Source of the DNA: a virus
Direction: 5' to 3' (one strand)
IMG/VR virus record: IMGVR_UViG_3300050821_001776
Span: 1 to 61,410 of that record
DNA: 61,410 bases
In this document: positions 1 to 6,489 of the stretch, piece by piece
Layout of the letters: every line of letters starts with the position of its first letter
Position numbering within the stretch: the stretch's first letter is position 1
Program-made: the position numbers and the translations under genes
Notes under the pieces: model-generated
What the model was told of the DNA's origin: nothing
The model's input: the letters and a program-made list of their open reading frames with translations, nothing else
The model's database searches: none

Positions 1-97
1 AAAATTAATTCTTTTACCGCTCACCAACGTGAGAGCTGGCTACAGGACTGCGTAGCCATGTTCCGCGATGCTGTGCTCACGAGGCGTGCTGCTACTG
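1..97. repeat. Terminal direct repeat, left copy
   Basis: The first 97 bases are identical to 61314-61410. A gene reads through the join in frame, so this is the overlap left by assembling a circular or circularly permuted molecule rather than a biological repeat with its own function. The unique genome length is then about 61,313 bp. Confidence 0.95.
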
Positions 98-426
98 GGC
101 AGCCAACGCCCGCCTGCATCGCGCAGGCTGCAATGCAATTCGGCGTCAAGGAATCGCGCGGAAAGGCACTCTTCTACAATGAGTTGCTCACCATCCGCCG
201 CGAAGCATGGATGTCAATGAAGCTGGCCGCGCTACGTGAGTGTGACGCCAGCGTGCGGTTGCTGCAGGAACGGCTTGAAGCCCGACGCATGCAGCGCCGC
301 CAATACGAACTGGAACTCCGGGGGAATACAGAATGTGGGTCTGGCGAAAGTACTGGGCCGATTACTGCGCATGGCGGCTCAAACGGCACCTGGATGCATC
401 TGACAGGTGGGAACTCAGACTACTAG
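1..426 (+). CDS. Hypothetical early protein (3' part; starts at 61305)
   Basis: The reading frame is open from base 1 and continues upstream across the circle join to an ATG at 61305 that overlaps the previous stop (ATGA), giving about 144 residues. The ATG at 58 is internal. The middle of the protein is charged and probably helical (residues about 70-115, with ARRMQRRQYELEL). The last 35 residues turn Gly/Ser/Thr-rich exactly where a second gene (333-476) begins in another frame, so that tail may be under little protein-level constraint. It is the first gene after the pR terminator. Family not recognised. Confidence 0.75.
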   Translation, partial: KINSFTAHQRESWLQDCVAMFRDAVLTRRAATGQPTPACIAQAAMQFGVKESRGKALFYNELLTIRREAWMSMKLAALRECDASVRLLQERLEARRMQRRQYELELRGNTECGSGESTGPITAHGGSNGTWMHLTGGNSDY

Positions 427-476
427 ACGCGCAACTGGGGCTGCGCAGGGCTGTTTGGCGGGGGGCAACGAAGTGA
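333..476 (+). CDS. Small Trp/Arg-rich protein overlapping two neighbours
   Basis: A 47-residue frame starts MWVWRKYWADYCAW and ends KTK-like in ATK. It has a G-rich ribosome site (GGGGG) 8 bases before the ATG. Its stop overlaps the GTG of the GapR-like gene at 473 (GTGA), the coupling used throughout this genome. It overlaps the last 94 bases of the previous gene, whose own translation is low-complexity there. The overlap and the biased composition (five Trp) make it a candidate only. Function unknown. Confidence 0.5.
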   Translation: MWVWRKYWADYCAWRLKRHLDASDRWELRLLDAQLGLRRAVWRGATK

Positions 477-715
477 GCGACATAGGCCACAACAAGAGCG
501 CCGCTGATGACATTCGTGAGCGCGCCATTCGGCTGGAAACTGAGAAACGTGAGCGCGTTGAGGATCTGAAGGGGCTGTACATCGAAGCCGCCTCCAAGGA
601 TCTGACGCCAGTTCAGATCGCTGGCATTAAGCTCAGTGTGCGGCGCGCTTTCCTCGAAGCCGCTAAGCTGGAGAAGCAGCAAGCTGTTCTGCAGTACGCA
701 TTGAGCTTTGAGTGA
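473..715 (+). CDS. GapR-like (DUF2312-type) DNA-binding protein
   Basis: Eighty residues from a GTG that overlaps the upstream stop. The N-terminus reads MSDIGHN, followed by a long charged helix (RAIRLETEKRERVEDLKGLYIEA), the pattern of DUF2312/GapR proteins. Host GapR is a nucleoid protein that binds overtwisted AT-rich DNA and is tied to replication and the cell cycle in Caulobacter. The C-terminal third (KLSVRRAFLEAAKLEKQQAV) fits the family's coiled-coil oligomerisation part less exactly. The family call rests on motif reading. It sits early in an operon with GcrA-type and ClpX-type genes. Confidence 0.6.
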   Translation: MSDIGHNKSAADDIRERAIRLETEKRERVEDLKGLYIEAASKDLTPVQIAGIKLSVRRAFLEAAKLEKQQAVLQYALSFE

Positions 716-722
716 GGCGGCC

Positions 723-1076
723 ATGCAAAAGATCGGCATACCGCAAACACCGCCCGCTCTCGTTATTGGCACGGCCAATGTGCAGAAGCTGCATGAAGCC
801 GGCTATCGCATAGTCCCTTCTGTCGCCACTGCTGCAATGAAGGATGCCGCAGCCAACGTCATGCGCAAGTCGCACGACGCTGGGTTGCCGTGGGTTGGTT
901 CCAGAGAGAAAGCGGCAATCAGGTGGGAAGCCATGCTAGCTGCATGGGATCGTGACTACGATGGCTTGCGTCGCGGTGTCAGGCTTGATCCGGAGCCTCT
1001 TCCGCCGATCAGGAAGCGCTGGCGCCTTGGCCGTTGGTTTGAGTTTAACATCGGCTGGCTGGTAGAGCGTCCATGA
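723..1076 (+). CDS. Hypothetical protein, 117 aa
   Basis: The start is the ATG at 723, preceded by GAGG five bases upstream. An in-frame TTG at 708 would overlap the previous gene and has no better site. The protein is soluble, with a central helical part and a basic, Trp-rich C-terminus (IRKRWRLGRWFEFNIGWLVERP). No known domain is visible. It is coupled to the following XRE gene by an ATGA overlap. Confidence 0.75.
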   Translation: MQKIGIPQTPPALVIGTANVQKLHEAGYRIVPSVATAAMKDAAANVMRKSHDAGLPWVGSREKAAIRWEAMLAAWDRDYDGLRRGVRLDPEPLPPIRKRWRLGRWFEFNIGWLVERP

Positions 1077-1360
1077 CCGAGACGTTCGGGGAGCGGCTAA
1101 GGCGCCTACGACTAGCCAAGCGCATGACAACGCCCCAGATGGCGAACGCTTGCCAAGTCACGTCTTACCATATCGTCAATCAGTGGGAGTTGGACCGCAA
1201 TCATCCGCGTGTTTCCACGCTTCCGCACGTTGCTTCAGTGCTCGGCGTCACAACCGATTACCTCCTAACCGGCCGTGACTCAGACGCAGCCCTTCGCGCT
1301 GCCATTCTGCGCGGCACCTCGCAGGAGATCCTACTCGCGATGGCGAGGCGCGAAATATGA
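1073..1360 (+). CDS. XRE-family helix-turn-helix regulator
   Basis: Ninety-five residues. The first 65 form a Cro/C1-type HTH: GERLRRLRLAKRMTTPQMANAC, then a recognition-helix region (SYHIVNQWELDRNHPRVSTLPHVASVLGV) and the family ending TDYLLTG. It is probably a DNA-binding transcription regulator. It is the second XRE protein of the rightward transcript after the Cro-like protein at 60463 and may act on middle or late promoters; its operator is not identified. The four-base overlaps on both sides show it belongs to the early operon. Confidence 0.8.
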   Translation: MTETFGERLRRLRLAKRMTTPQMANACQVTSYHIVNQWELDRNHPRVSTLPHVASVLGVTTDYLLTGRDSDAALRAAILRGTSQEILLAMARREI

Positions 1361-1944
1361 CCATCTCCACATGGCTGACAGAGGCAAATATCGCGCTCGC
1401 ACGCCAGCGCTGGGACGCAGGCATGAGCGCTGATGCCATCGCCAAGGAAATAGGGGACGGCTGCACCAAGGGCGCCGTCCTTGGCGTACGGCGTCGGCAT
1501 CAGTGGCCAACGCGTGTGGGGCTGCCAGTTGAGCCTGCGCTTGGTTATAGCCCAGCACAGGCGGCCAAGGTTCGCGAGATGTGGACCACGGACGCGCCAC
1601 TTGCGTTGATCCGCTCAACCGTCAACGCTCTAGGCACGACGCAGCTTACAGAGCCGCAGCTACGCGGTATCGCGCGTCGGTTCAATCTGCACCGTCCCTC
1701 GCTGCGCGGCCACAAAATGTCGCTACGTATAGGCGCTGCAGTGACAAAGCGTGCGCGCGTTAAAGGCTCACCCATTCCTATTCCTCTCCGCGAAGTCTAT
1801 CAGCGCTCGGCGCAGCTTGAGCTGCCACGTACCAAGCGCGGCAACATCCATGCGCTGAATAATGCCATGAAGCGTGCGCAGCCCGACCATCCCGGTTTTG
1901 TGCTCGCTGACACGCAACCAACGAGGCTCACATGGGCACTGTAA
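1357..1944 (+). CDS. GcrA-like N-terminal HTH protein
   Basis: 195 residues. Residues 5-50 (TWLTEANIALARQRWDAGMS, then ADAIAKEIGDGCTKGAVLGVRRR) match the GcrA pattern: Trp start, LxxLW-like helix, then SAxxIAxxLG and TxxAVxGxxxR. A second copy of a similar layout may follow at about 65-110 (YSPAQAAKVREMWTTDAPLA). GcrA proteins bind methylated promoter DNA and sigma-70 RNA polymerase in alphaproteobacteria. The C-terminal Cys/His cluster of classical GcrA is absent here but present in the next gene. Confidence 0.6.
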   Translation: MTISTWLTEANIALARQRWDAGMSADAIAKEIGDGCTKGAVLGVRRRHQWPTRVGLPVEPALGYSPAQAAKVREMWTTDAPLALIRSTVNALGTTQLTEPQLRGIARRFNLHRPSLRGHKMSLRIGAAVTKRARVKGSPIPIPLREVYQRSAQLELPRTKRGNIHALNNAMKRAQPDHPGFVLADTQPTRLTWAL

Positions 1945-2393
1945 TCCAAAGCATGGCCAATGGGTTTCTGTTCGGCTGGACGCCGGAAATGGAAGACCAG
2001 TTACGTCAGTTCCGCGATGAGGGGCTGTCGCAGAATGAGATTGCGCGTCGGATGCGCAAATCCCGCACCGCGATCAATAACAAGGTTCAGCAGATGGGGC
2101 TGCCTAAGCGCGAGTCACCCATCAAGCTGGACCGCAAAATCGATGACGCAGTCGCGGGGCAGCGCCCGAAGCCAGAGCGCACAGATCCGCTCGCGCTGCT
2201 TATTCGCCAGGCCACGCTTCCGTTGCCGATGCCAGCGCCAGTTGCGGCGCCGCGCACATGCCAATGGCCGTTATGGGGTAATGAGCGGCCGGGATTGAAC
2301 CCGCAATTCTGCGGCGCGCGGCCTGAAGTGGGGCGTCCATATTGCTGCGCGCATTGGCAGAAGGCGCATACGCCGAGGTTCTCGTGGGCATGA
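1932..2393 (+). CDS. GcrA-family cell-cycle regulator
   Basis: 153 residues. The N-terminus (WTPEMEDQLRQFRDEGLSQN, EIARRMRKSRTAINNKVQQMGL) is the GcrA-type HTH. The C-terminus has the family's conserved cluster CQWPLWGN...FCGARPEVGRPYCCAHWQKAH. Host GcrA, with CcrM methylation of GANTC, activates cell-cycle promoters by contacting sigma-70. The start chosen overlaps the previous gene by 13 bases and has AGG upstream; an ATG at 1953 is an alternative. The pairing with another GcrA-like gene and a GapR-like gene suggests redirection of host cell-cycle transcription; that role is inferred. Confidence 0.82.
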   Translation: MGTVIQSMANGFLFGWTPEMEDQLRQFRDEGLSQNEIARRMRKSRTAINNKVQQMGLPKRESPIKLDRKIDDAVAGQRPKPERTDPLALLIRQATLPLPMPAPVAAPRTCQWPLWGNERPGLNPQFCGARPEVGRPYCCAHWQKAHTPRFSWA

Positions 2394-2653
2394 AAACCTA
2401 CACCGTTGCCGGTCACGAATTTCCGGACTGCATTGACGCCTATTGCCAGCGGTTAAAGCCGAACGGCGATCCATGCCTGAAGGCGTGGGCCGATATCGAG
2501 AACGCCACGGTTGATGACGTTGGTAAACCGGATATACCGCACGTTCCTAACTTAACCAGTGCAGAATTGACCGAGATCATCGAAGAGAAGAAGCGCAGGG
2601 ACGAACAGCGCGAGAGGGCGTACTCGGCCATTATGGGGCTGTCAAAGCGGTGA
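2390..2653 (+). CDS. Hypothetical protein, 87 aa
   Basis: The start is the ATG that overlaps the GcrA stop (ATGA), giving MKTYTVAGHEFPDCIDAYCQ. The C-terminal half has a helical, charged segment (TSAELTEIIEEKKRRDEQRERAY). No domain was recognised. Its stop overlaps the GTG of the nuclease gene. Confidence 0.75.
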   Translation: MKTYTVAGHEFPDCIDAYCQRLKPNGDPCLKAWADIENATVDDVGKPDIPHVPNLTSAELTEIIEEKKRRDEQRERAYSAIMGLSKR

Positions 2654-3180
2654 CCCTCCAACGCAAGCCCGAGTGGAGCCTGCAGGCGTGGTTGGACAAG
2701 TTCCTCCACGCTGTTGTGCTTGAACCACGCGAGATACGCGGGATCGATCAATCAGGCGCACACCAGGCGAATGACAACGCGCGCCTCATGGCTATTGCGA
2801 GAGGCTGCCGCCCGGGTACGGCGGATCACCTCGTATGCCAAGGCTCCCCCACGCGCGTCCTATGGATCGAATGCAAGCGCCCGGACGGGAAGGGCCACAC
2901 ATCACCAGCGCAGACGGCCGCGGCAGACGCCTACGCGGCGTGCGGCATTCCGACCGTGCGTGAGTGCGCTTCCATCGCGCAGGCGCTGGACGGGCTGCGC
3001 AGCGCCGGCATTCGTGTATCGGACAATGCGGACGTGGTGGCGCGGGTTTACGCGGAACACGTCGCGGCAAGTGAACGGGAGCGGGCGGCGGGTGTGGTGA
3101 AGCGCGTTGCCAAGCCGCGCGCGCTGCGGCCGGCGGCTAGCAAGATACGGCAGGCACATAAGGTGGGGGTGTGGAGGTGA
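2650..3180 (+). CDS. VRR-NUC domain nuclease
   Basis: 176 residues from a GTG. Residues about 50-105 carry the VRR-NUC core: [12 protein letters not shown] with the family's G-x-x-D, then [19 protein letters not shown] supplying the acidic/Lys (ExK) and Gln of the PD-(D/E)XK fold, then [10 protein letters not shown]. Phage members act as structure-specific nucleases, often suggested to resolve Holliday junctions. The C-terminal 50 residues are basic ([15 protein letters not shown]) and may bind DNA. It lies two genes before the helicase, consistent with replication or recombination. Confidence 0.8.
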   Translation: MTLQRKPEWSLQAWLDKFLHAVVLEPREIRGIDQSGAHQANDNARLMAIARGCRPGTADHLVCQGSPTRVLWIECKRPDGKGHTSPAQTAAADAYAACGIPTVRECASIAQALDGLRSAGIRVSDNADVVARVYAEHVAASERERAAGVVKRVAKPRALRPAASKIRQAHKVGVWR

Positions 3181-3362
3181 GCGAACCCCTTCTGTGCTCC
3201 TTCTGCGGCAAGACGCAGCACGAGGTTTCTACGCTAATTGCGGGGCCTGAGTGCTTCATCTGCGACGAATGCGTTGATTTGTGCATTCATATTATCGTTG
3301 CAAAGCGCACTTCAGCTCCTGAGCGCGAATATGCTTCGTGGTTCTCAGAGCCGCCAGCATGA
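3177..3362 (+). CDS. Stand-alone ClpX-type C4 zinc-binding domain
   Basis: About 61 residues from GTG 3177 (GTGA overlap); GTG 3171 is an alternative. Nearly the whole protein is the ClpX N-terminal zinc domain: [29 protein letters not shown], with the four Cys in two CxxC pairs and the AGP signature. In host ClpX this domain dimerises and binds substrates and adaptors, while the AAA+ part unfolds proteins for ClpP. Here there is no AAA+ part, so the protein could compete for adaptors or mix into ClpX hexamers. That action is inferred. Confidence 0.85.
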   Translation: MSEPLLCSFCGKTQHEVSTLIAGPECFICDECVDLCIHIIVAKRTSAPEREYASWFSEPPA

Positions 3363-3547
3363 CCAACCACACCGGCAAAATGCGCAAAGACGCTGACGGC
3401 GTAATCCGAGGCGAGCTGCGCGATAAGTTCGGCTGGGGCCTGTCGTTCGTCGCTACGCCAGATCCCGCTGGTGGCTACACGCTGGTTGGCGAGTTCGTGC
3501 GGCCATCGTGGGACCCGGATATTCCGGGTGTGGATGTGGCGTTGTGA
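3359..3547 (+). CDS. Hypothetical protein, 62 aa
   Basis: The start is the ATG overlapping the preceding stop (ATGA), giving [20 protein letters not shown]. It is a short beta-rich protein ([22 protein letters not shown]) without Cys or membrane segments. No family recognised. Coupled on both sides. Confidence 0.7.
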   Translation: MTNHTGKMRKDADGVIRGELRDKFGWGLSFVATPDPAGGYTLVGEFVRPSWDPDIPGVDVAL

Positions 3548-3786
3548 GATTGTATGCTCTCCACTTCCGCGAGCGTGTCGTCCCTCGTCTGCACAACTTG
3601 GTACGGGCCGAGGCTGTATGCATTGCACATGGCGTGGAAGGATACGACAACGCCATGAACGTTGTCATGCGCCACGCACGAGAACTTGGCGCCAACTATC
3701 TGCCGGATATTTTCGAATTGGAGGACTGGGTAGCCATTACGCTTCGCAATGAGATTGACGAAGCGGAGCGGGTTATTGGCCCATGA
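3544..3786 (+). CDS. Hypothetical protein, 80 aa
   Basis: Read from the GTG that overlaps the previous TGA, giving [20 protein letters not shown]. It is helical, with mixed charge (DNAMNVVMRHARELGANYLPDIFELEDW). Unknown family. It precedes the helicase gene in the early operon. Confidence 0.7.
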   Translation: MRLYALHFRERVVPRLHNLVRAEAVCIAHGVEGYDNAMNVVMRHARELGANYLPDIFELEDWVAITLRNEIDEAERVIGP

Positions 3787-3841
3787 ACGTGCCAACTTTT
3801 TCAGCCAGTCAACGCCGCCCCCTCAACCACCAAGGGACGAC

Positions 3842-5101
3842 GTGCCCAAGCGCGTCAACGGCCTTGATGAGCCCGACTACCTACGCGCGCTTGAGGCCGC
3901 TGAGCATGACGCGCCAGATTATGACACCATCCTACACCATCAGGCGCACACATCAGGCGCCGCATTGTGGGTTATCCAGGAGGCATGGAAGTCGGCTGAC
4001 ATTCCCCGTCGCCCGTGGATTGCGCGGGGGTATCTCATGCGCGGCGCGGTAACTGTGCTGTCAGGCCCCGGATCGGCTGGCAAGTCGTCCATGATTGTCG
4101 CGTGGGCATCCTGCGCCACCACCCAAACGGCTTTCCGTAATTTCAAGGTAACGGCCGCAAGCCGCTTTGCGGTTTACAACGTCGAAGACGATGCCGACGA
4201 GCAGAAGCGGCGCTTCTCGGCCATGTTCCAGCGGCTTGGCCTCACGCCTGCGGCGCCAGATGGCCGCCTGGCCATCATTGGTCCGACAGAAGCCGGCCAG
4301 CTCATCCGCACCGCGCCAAGCGGCGGGATCATGGTTTCAACCGAGGCCATGCAGGAAATCGAACTGTTCTTCGAAGCCTTCAAGCCGGATGTAGCCTGCT
4401 TCGATCCGTTCGTTGAGTTGCACGACGCGGACGAGAACGACAACACAGCGGTGCGCGCCGTCATGGCATTTCTTCGGCGCATGGCTGCCAGGCATAATTG
4501 TGCCGTTCTGGTGCTGCACCACTCGCGCAAGGGCGTTGGCGATCCCGGCGATCCTGATTCGTTGCGCGGAGCCTCGGCAATCGTAGGCGCTGCTCGCGTG
4601 GTGCTGACGCTCAACGTCATGTCCAAGGAAGAGGCCAAGGCATTCGGTATTGCCGAGGAAAAGCGGCGCAACTACTTCCGGCTAGACGGCGCCAAGTCCA
4701 ATTATGCACCGATTGAGGATGCCGAATGGTTCGAGCGGCAGGAAATCAAGCTGGACAACGGCACAGCAGATGAGCCGCCAGATGGCGTGGCCGTGGCGTG
4801 GCCATGGAAGCCGCCCAGCACACTGCCCACTAACACAAGCGCAGATCTCAACCGGGTGCTGGATATCATCAATGAACCGCCTGCTGGCTGGCTTTACGCC
4901 GCCACGGCGGTCGGCGCCAACAGCATCAGGTGGGCCGGCACAGTCCTGATACGAGAGCTCGGCTGCAGCACCGAACAGGCCAAGGCCATGATCCGGTCCT
5001 GGATGAATGCCGGCACGCTTTATGAAGAAGAGTACTACGATCAGGACCAGCGCAAGCAGCGCAAAGGGGTGCGTGTGAACATTAACAAGAGGCCAACATA
5101 G
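3842..5101 (+). CDS. RepA-like AAA_25 hexameric helicase
   Basis: About 419 residues from GTG 3842, which has AAGGGA four bases before it; the longer ATG at 3749 lacks a ribosome site and overlaps the previous gene. A RecA-like core follows: Walker A in VLSGPGSAGKSSMIVAW, Walker B in VACFDPFVELHD, and a motif-3-like VLVLHHSRKG ending in SLRGASAIVGAARVVLTL, the RepA/AAA_25 pattern. The C-terminus looks like a winged-helix tail (WAGTVLIRELGCSTEQAKAMIRSWM). It probably unwinds DNA in phage replication. No primase domain is seen. Last gene of the early operon. Confidence 0.82.
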   Translation: MPKRVNGLDEPDYLRALEAAEHDAPDYDTILHHQAHTSGAALWVIQEAWKSADIPRRPWIARGYLMRGAVTVLSGPGSAGKSSMIVAWASCATTQTAFRNFKVTAASRFAVYNVEDDADEQKRRFSAMFQRLGLTPAAPDGRLAIIGPTEAGQLIRTAPSGGIMVSTEAMQEIELFFEAFKPDVACFDPFVELHDADENDNTAVRAVMAFLRRMAARHNCAVLVLHHSRKGVGDPGDPDSLRGASAIVGAARVVLTLNVMSKEEAKAFGIAEEKRRNYFRLDGAKSNYAPIEDAEWFERQEIKLDNGTADEPPDGVAVAWPWKPPSTLPTNTSADLNRVLDIINEPPAGWLYAATAVGANSIRWAGTVLIRELGCSTEQAKAMIRSWMNAGTLYEEEYYDQDQRKQRKGVRVNINKRPT

Positions 5102-5291
5102 ATGATAGCTCAGCCTGCAGGCGTGGGTGGCGCTCTAGCAGCCGCATTAGGCGCGCGACTGGTTCGGGTATCCCGCGCTCGCCAGCTTCCCAGTAGCGCC
5201 ACGTACGGCCGTCTACACCCAGCAAACGGGCCGCGCCGCCCTGAGTTAGCCCAAGGCTCTCGCGGGTGGTACGTAGTTCGGCGGGGGTCAC
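5082..5291 (-). CDS. XRE-family HTH regulator (minus-strand operon)
   Basis: Sixty-nine residues from a GTG overlapping the upstream stop. It is almost entirely HTH: TPAELRTTRESLGLTQGGAA, then RLLGVDGRTWRYWEAGERGIPEPVARLMRLL. It resembles short single-domain repressors and antitoxin-like regulators. It is the last gene of a three-gene operon pointing into the 3' end of the helicase gene, overlapping it by 20 bases. The operon promoter contains a palindrome that this protein may bind, which would make the unit self-regulating (inferred). Confidence 0.8.
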   Translation of the reverse strand: MTPAELRTTRESLGLTQGGAARLLGVDGRTWRYWEAGERGIPEPVARLMRLLERHPRLQAELSSMLASC

Positions 5292-5479
5292 GCTGCGAAT
5301 CGAAGCTTGGGCGCTTCGACCTCAATCTCGTACCCCTGCGCGCGGATCATGCGGAGCATTTCGGAGGTAATGGTCTTGGTGCCAGCCAGCCCGCAGAAGA
5401 ACGCCGACATCTTGCACGCAGGGTAAATAGTCTCATTGCCGTAAATAGAGCGGACGCTGACGGTGATTGTCTGTGCCAT
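5288..5479 (-). CDS. Hypothetical protein, 63 aa
   Basis: Starts MAQTITVSVRSIYGNETIYP, with a GGAGGG ribosome site made by the tail of the preceding gene. It is a small mixed alpha/beta protein with two Cys. The position between a 59-residue protein and an XRE regulator resembles a small accessory operon. Function unknown. Confidence 0.75.
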   Translation of the reverse strand: MAQTITVSVRSIYGNETIYPACKMSAFFCGLAGTKTITSEMLRMIRAQGYEIEVEAPKLRFAA

Positions 5480-5482
5480 CTC

Positions 5483-5662
5483 TTAGCCCTCCGCCTGCAA
5501 CTTGGCCGCCACGTCTGTGCGGGCTTCGTTGACATACGGCACCATATTGACGTGAACGCGGTCGCCACGGATCAAAACATCGTAGAAGCCTACGCCGTAG
5601 TAGGTCGCAACTGCACGGCGGAAGTCTGCTTCTTCTGTATCGATGTGAACGATGGCGTCCAT
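5483..5662 (-). CDS. Hypothetical protein, 59 aa (first gene of minus operon)
   Basis: Starts MDAIVHIDTEEADFRRAVAT with AAGGA nine bases upstream, and ends VAAKLQAEG. It lies directly downstream of a very good promoter on the minus strand (-10 at 5708-5713). Acidic, soluble and unrecognised. It is clearly transcribed against the surrounding late and early genes. Confidence 0.7.
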   Translation of the reverse strand: MDAIVHIDTEEADFRRAVATYYGVGFYDVLIRGDRVHVNMVPYVNEARTDVAAKLQAEG

Positions 5663-5707
5663 TTCTCTGTTCCTTTTTGCCCTGGCTCCATTGCCTCGGG
5701 TAAGCGC

Positions 5708-5736
5708 AACATAGGAACAATGTTCCGGTGTGTCAA
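5708..5736 (-). promoter_or_regulatory. Minus-strand promoter with internal operator
   Basis: On the minus strand: TTGACA (5736-5731), a 17-base spacer, then TATGTT (5713-5708). The spacer holds the palindrome GGAACATTGTTCC (5714-5726) with 6-bp arms around one base. A repressor bound there would block RNA polymerase directly. The XRE protein of the same operon is the obvious candidate, but this is not proven. Confidence 0.75.
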
Positions 5737-5822
5737 GCGAGAAAATGCGGCCACGCGAGTTTATTCTTCGCCTCGCCGCATTCGCTTAGTGAGTCAGCAT
5801 TACTGCCATTTCACACAATCTA

Positions 5823-5913
5823 ATGGCGCACAAATGGCGCGGTTTCAGAGTGCGCCGCGCCATTCCGGGGCCTATAGGGTGCTATTGGAATGGCGCACCC
5901 CTATAGGCACCCC
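5823..5913. repeat. AATGGCGC repeats and long inverted repeat before terminase
   Basis: AATGGCGC occurs at about 5822, 5833 and 5889, with the inverted form GCGCCATT at about 5857. An imperfect inverted repeat pairs 5867-5882 with 5895-5913 around a 12-base centre (CCTATAGG core in both arms). The block sits 50-140 bases before the small terminase gene. Packaging-recognition (pac) site, replication iterons and late-promoter operators are all possible; the sequence alone does not choose. Confidence 0.55.
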
Positions 5914-5964
5914 AAATGACGCAGGTACGGCGCGAGAGTGGCGCGTAGAGGCAGGGAGGGGCTG

Positions 5965-6489
5965 ATGGCCTATTCGCGGGAAGTCGCTGATTTCGTGCTG
6001 GACCAAATGGCGGATGGCATAAGCCTACGGGAAATCTGTCGCGTTGGCCGTGAAGCCAATCCCATGTTCCCGGCGCCTGGCACTGTCCGGGGGTGGGCCG
6101 TGCAGGACATCGACGGCATGGCTGAACGATACGCGCGCGCGCGCAAAGCACAGGCTGATCATTGGGCGGACGAGATCCTGGAAATTACGGACGACGCCAC
6201 CAATGACTGGGTTGAGCGGGTGAATGCGCGTACCGGCAAGACTGAAATCAAGCTCGATCACGAGCATGTCCAGCGCTCTGCTTTGAGGGCGGATGCGCGG
6301 AAGTGGCTATTGGCGAAACTGCATCCCGAGGTATTCGCGGATCGTTTGGCACATCAGACGCTTGGGAAGGATGGCAAGCCGGTTGATCCTACCAAGCACA
6401 CGTTTGCGGTCGAAGACACGCGCGCGCCGATTGACGAGCTGATCAGTGGCGCGTTGGCGAAGGTTGAGCAGAAGGAGACACGGCATTGA
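5965..6489 (+). CDS. terS: Terminase small subunit
   Basis: 174 residues from the ATG at 5965, which has GGGAGGGG just upstream; a GTG at 5938 is in frame but has no site. The N-terminal HTH (YSREVADFVLDQMADGISLR, EICRV) followed by RARKAQADHWADEILEITDD is typical of Sf6/P22-type small terminase proteins. These recognise phage DNA and load the large subunit. The C-terminal third is less ordered and would contact the large subunit. The large subunit gene lies 3.9 kb downstream, separated by unusual insertions. Confidence 0.8.
   Translation: MAYSREVADFVLDQMADGISLREICRVGREANPMFPAPGTVRGWAVQDIDGMAERYARARKAQADHWADEILEITDDATNDWVERVNARTGKTEIKLDHEHVQRSALRADARKWLLAKLHPEVFADRLAHQTLGKDGKPVDPTKHTFAVEDTRAPIDELISGALAKVEQKETRH

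Noticed and set aside
2277-2310. tRNA-like T-arm on the minus strand (GGGTTCAATCCCGG followed by an acceptor-like end)
   Set aside because: It lies inside the conserved Cys cluster of the GcrA gene and no D-arm or anticodon arm can be folded with it.
3783-4052. 89-residue frame starting in an ATGA overlap before the helicase
   Set aside because: Although the overlap is attractive, the frame is Ser/Thr/Arg-rich shadow code across the conserved helicase N-terminus.
5102-5965. 287-residue plus-strand frame
   Set aside because: It is antisense to three well-supported minus-strand genes and crosses their promoter and the repeat region.
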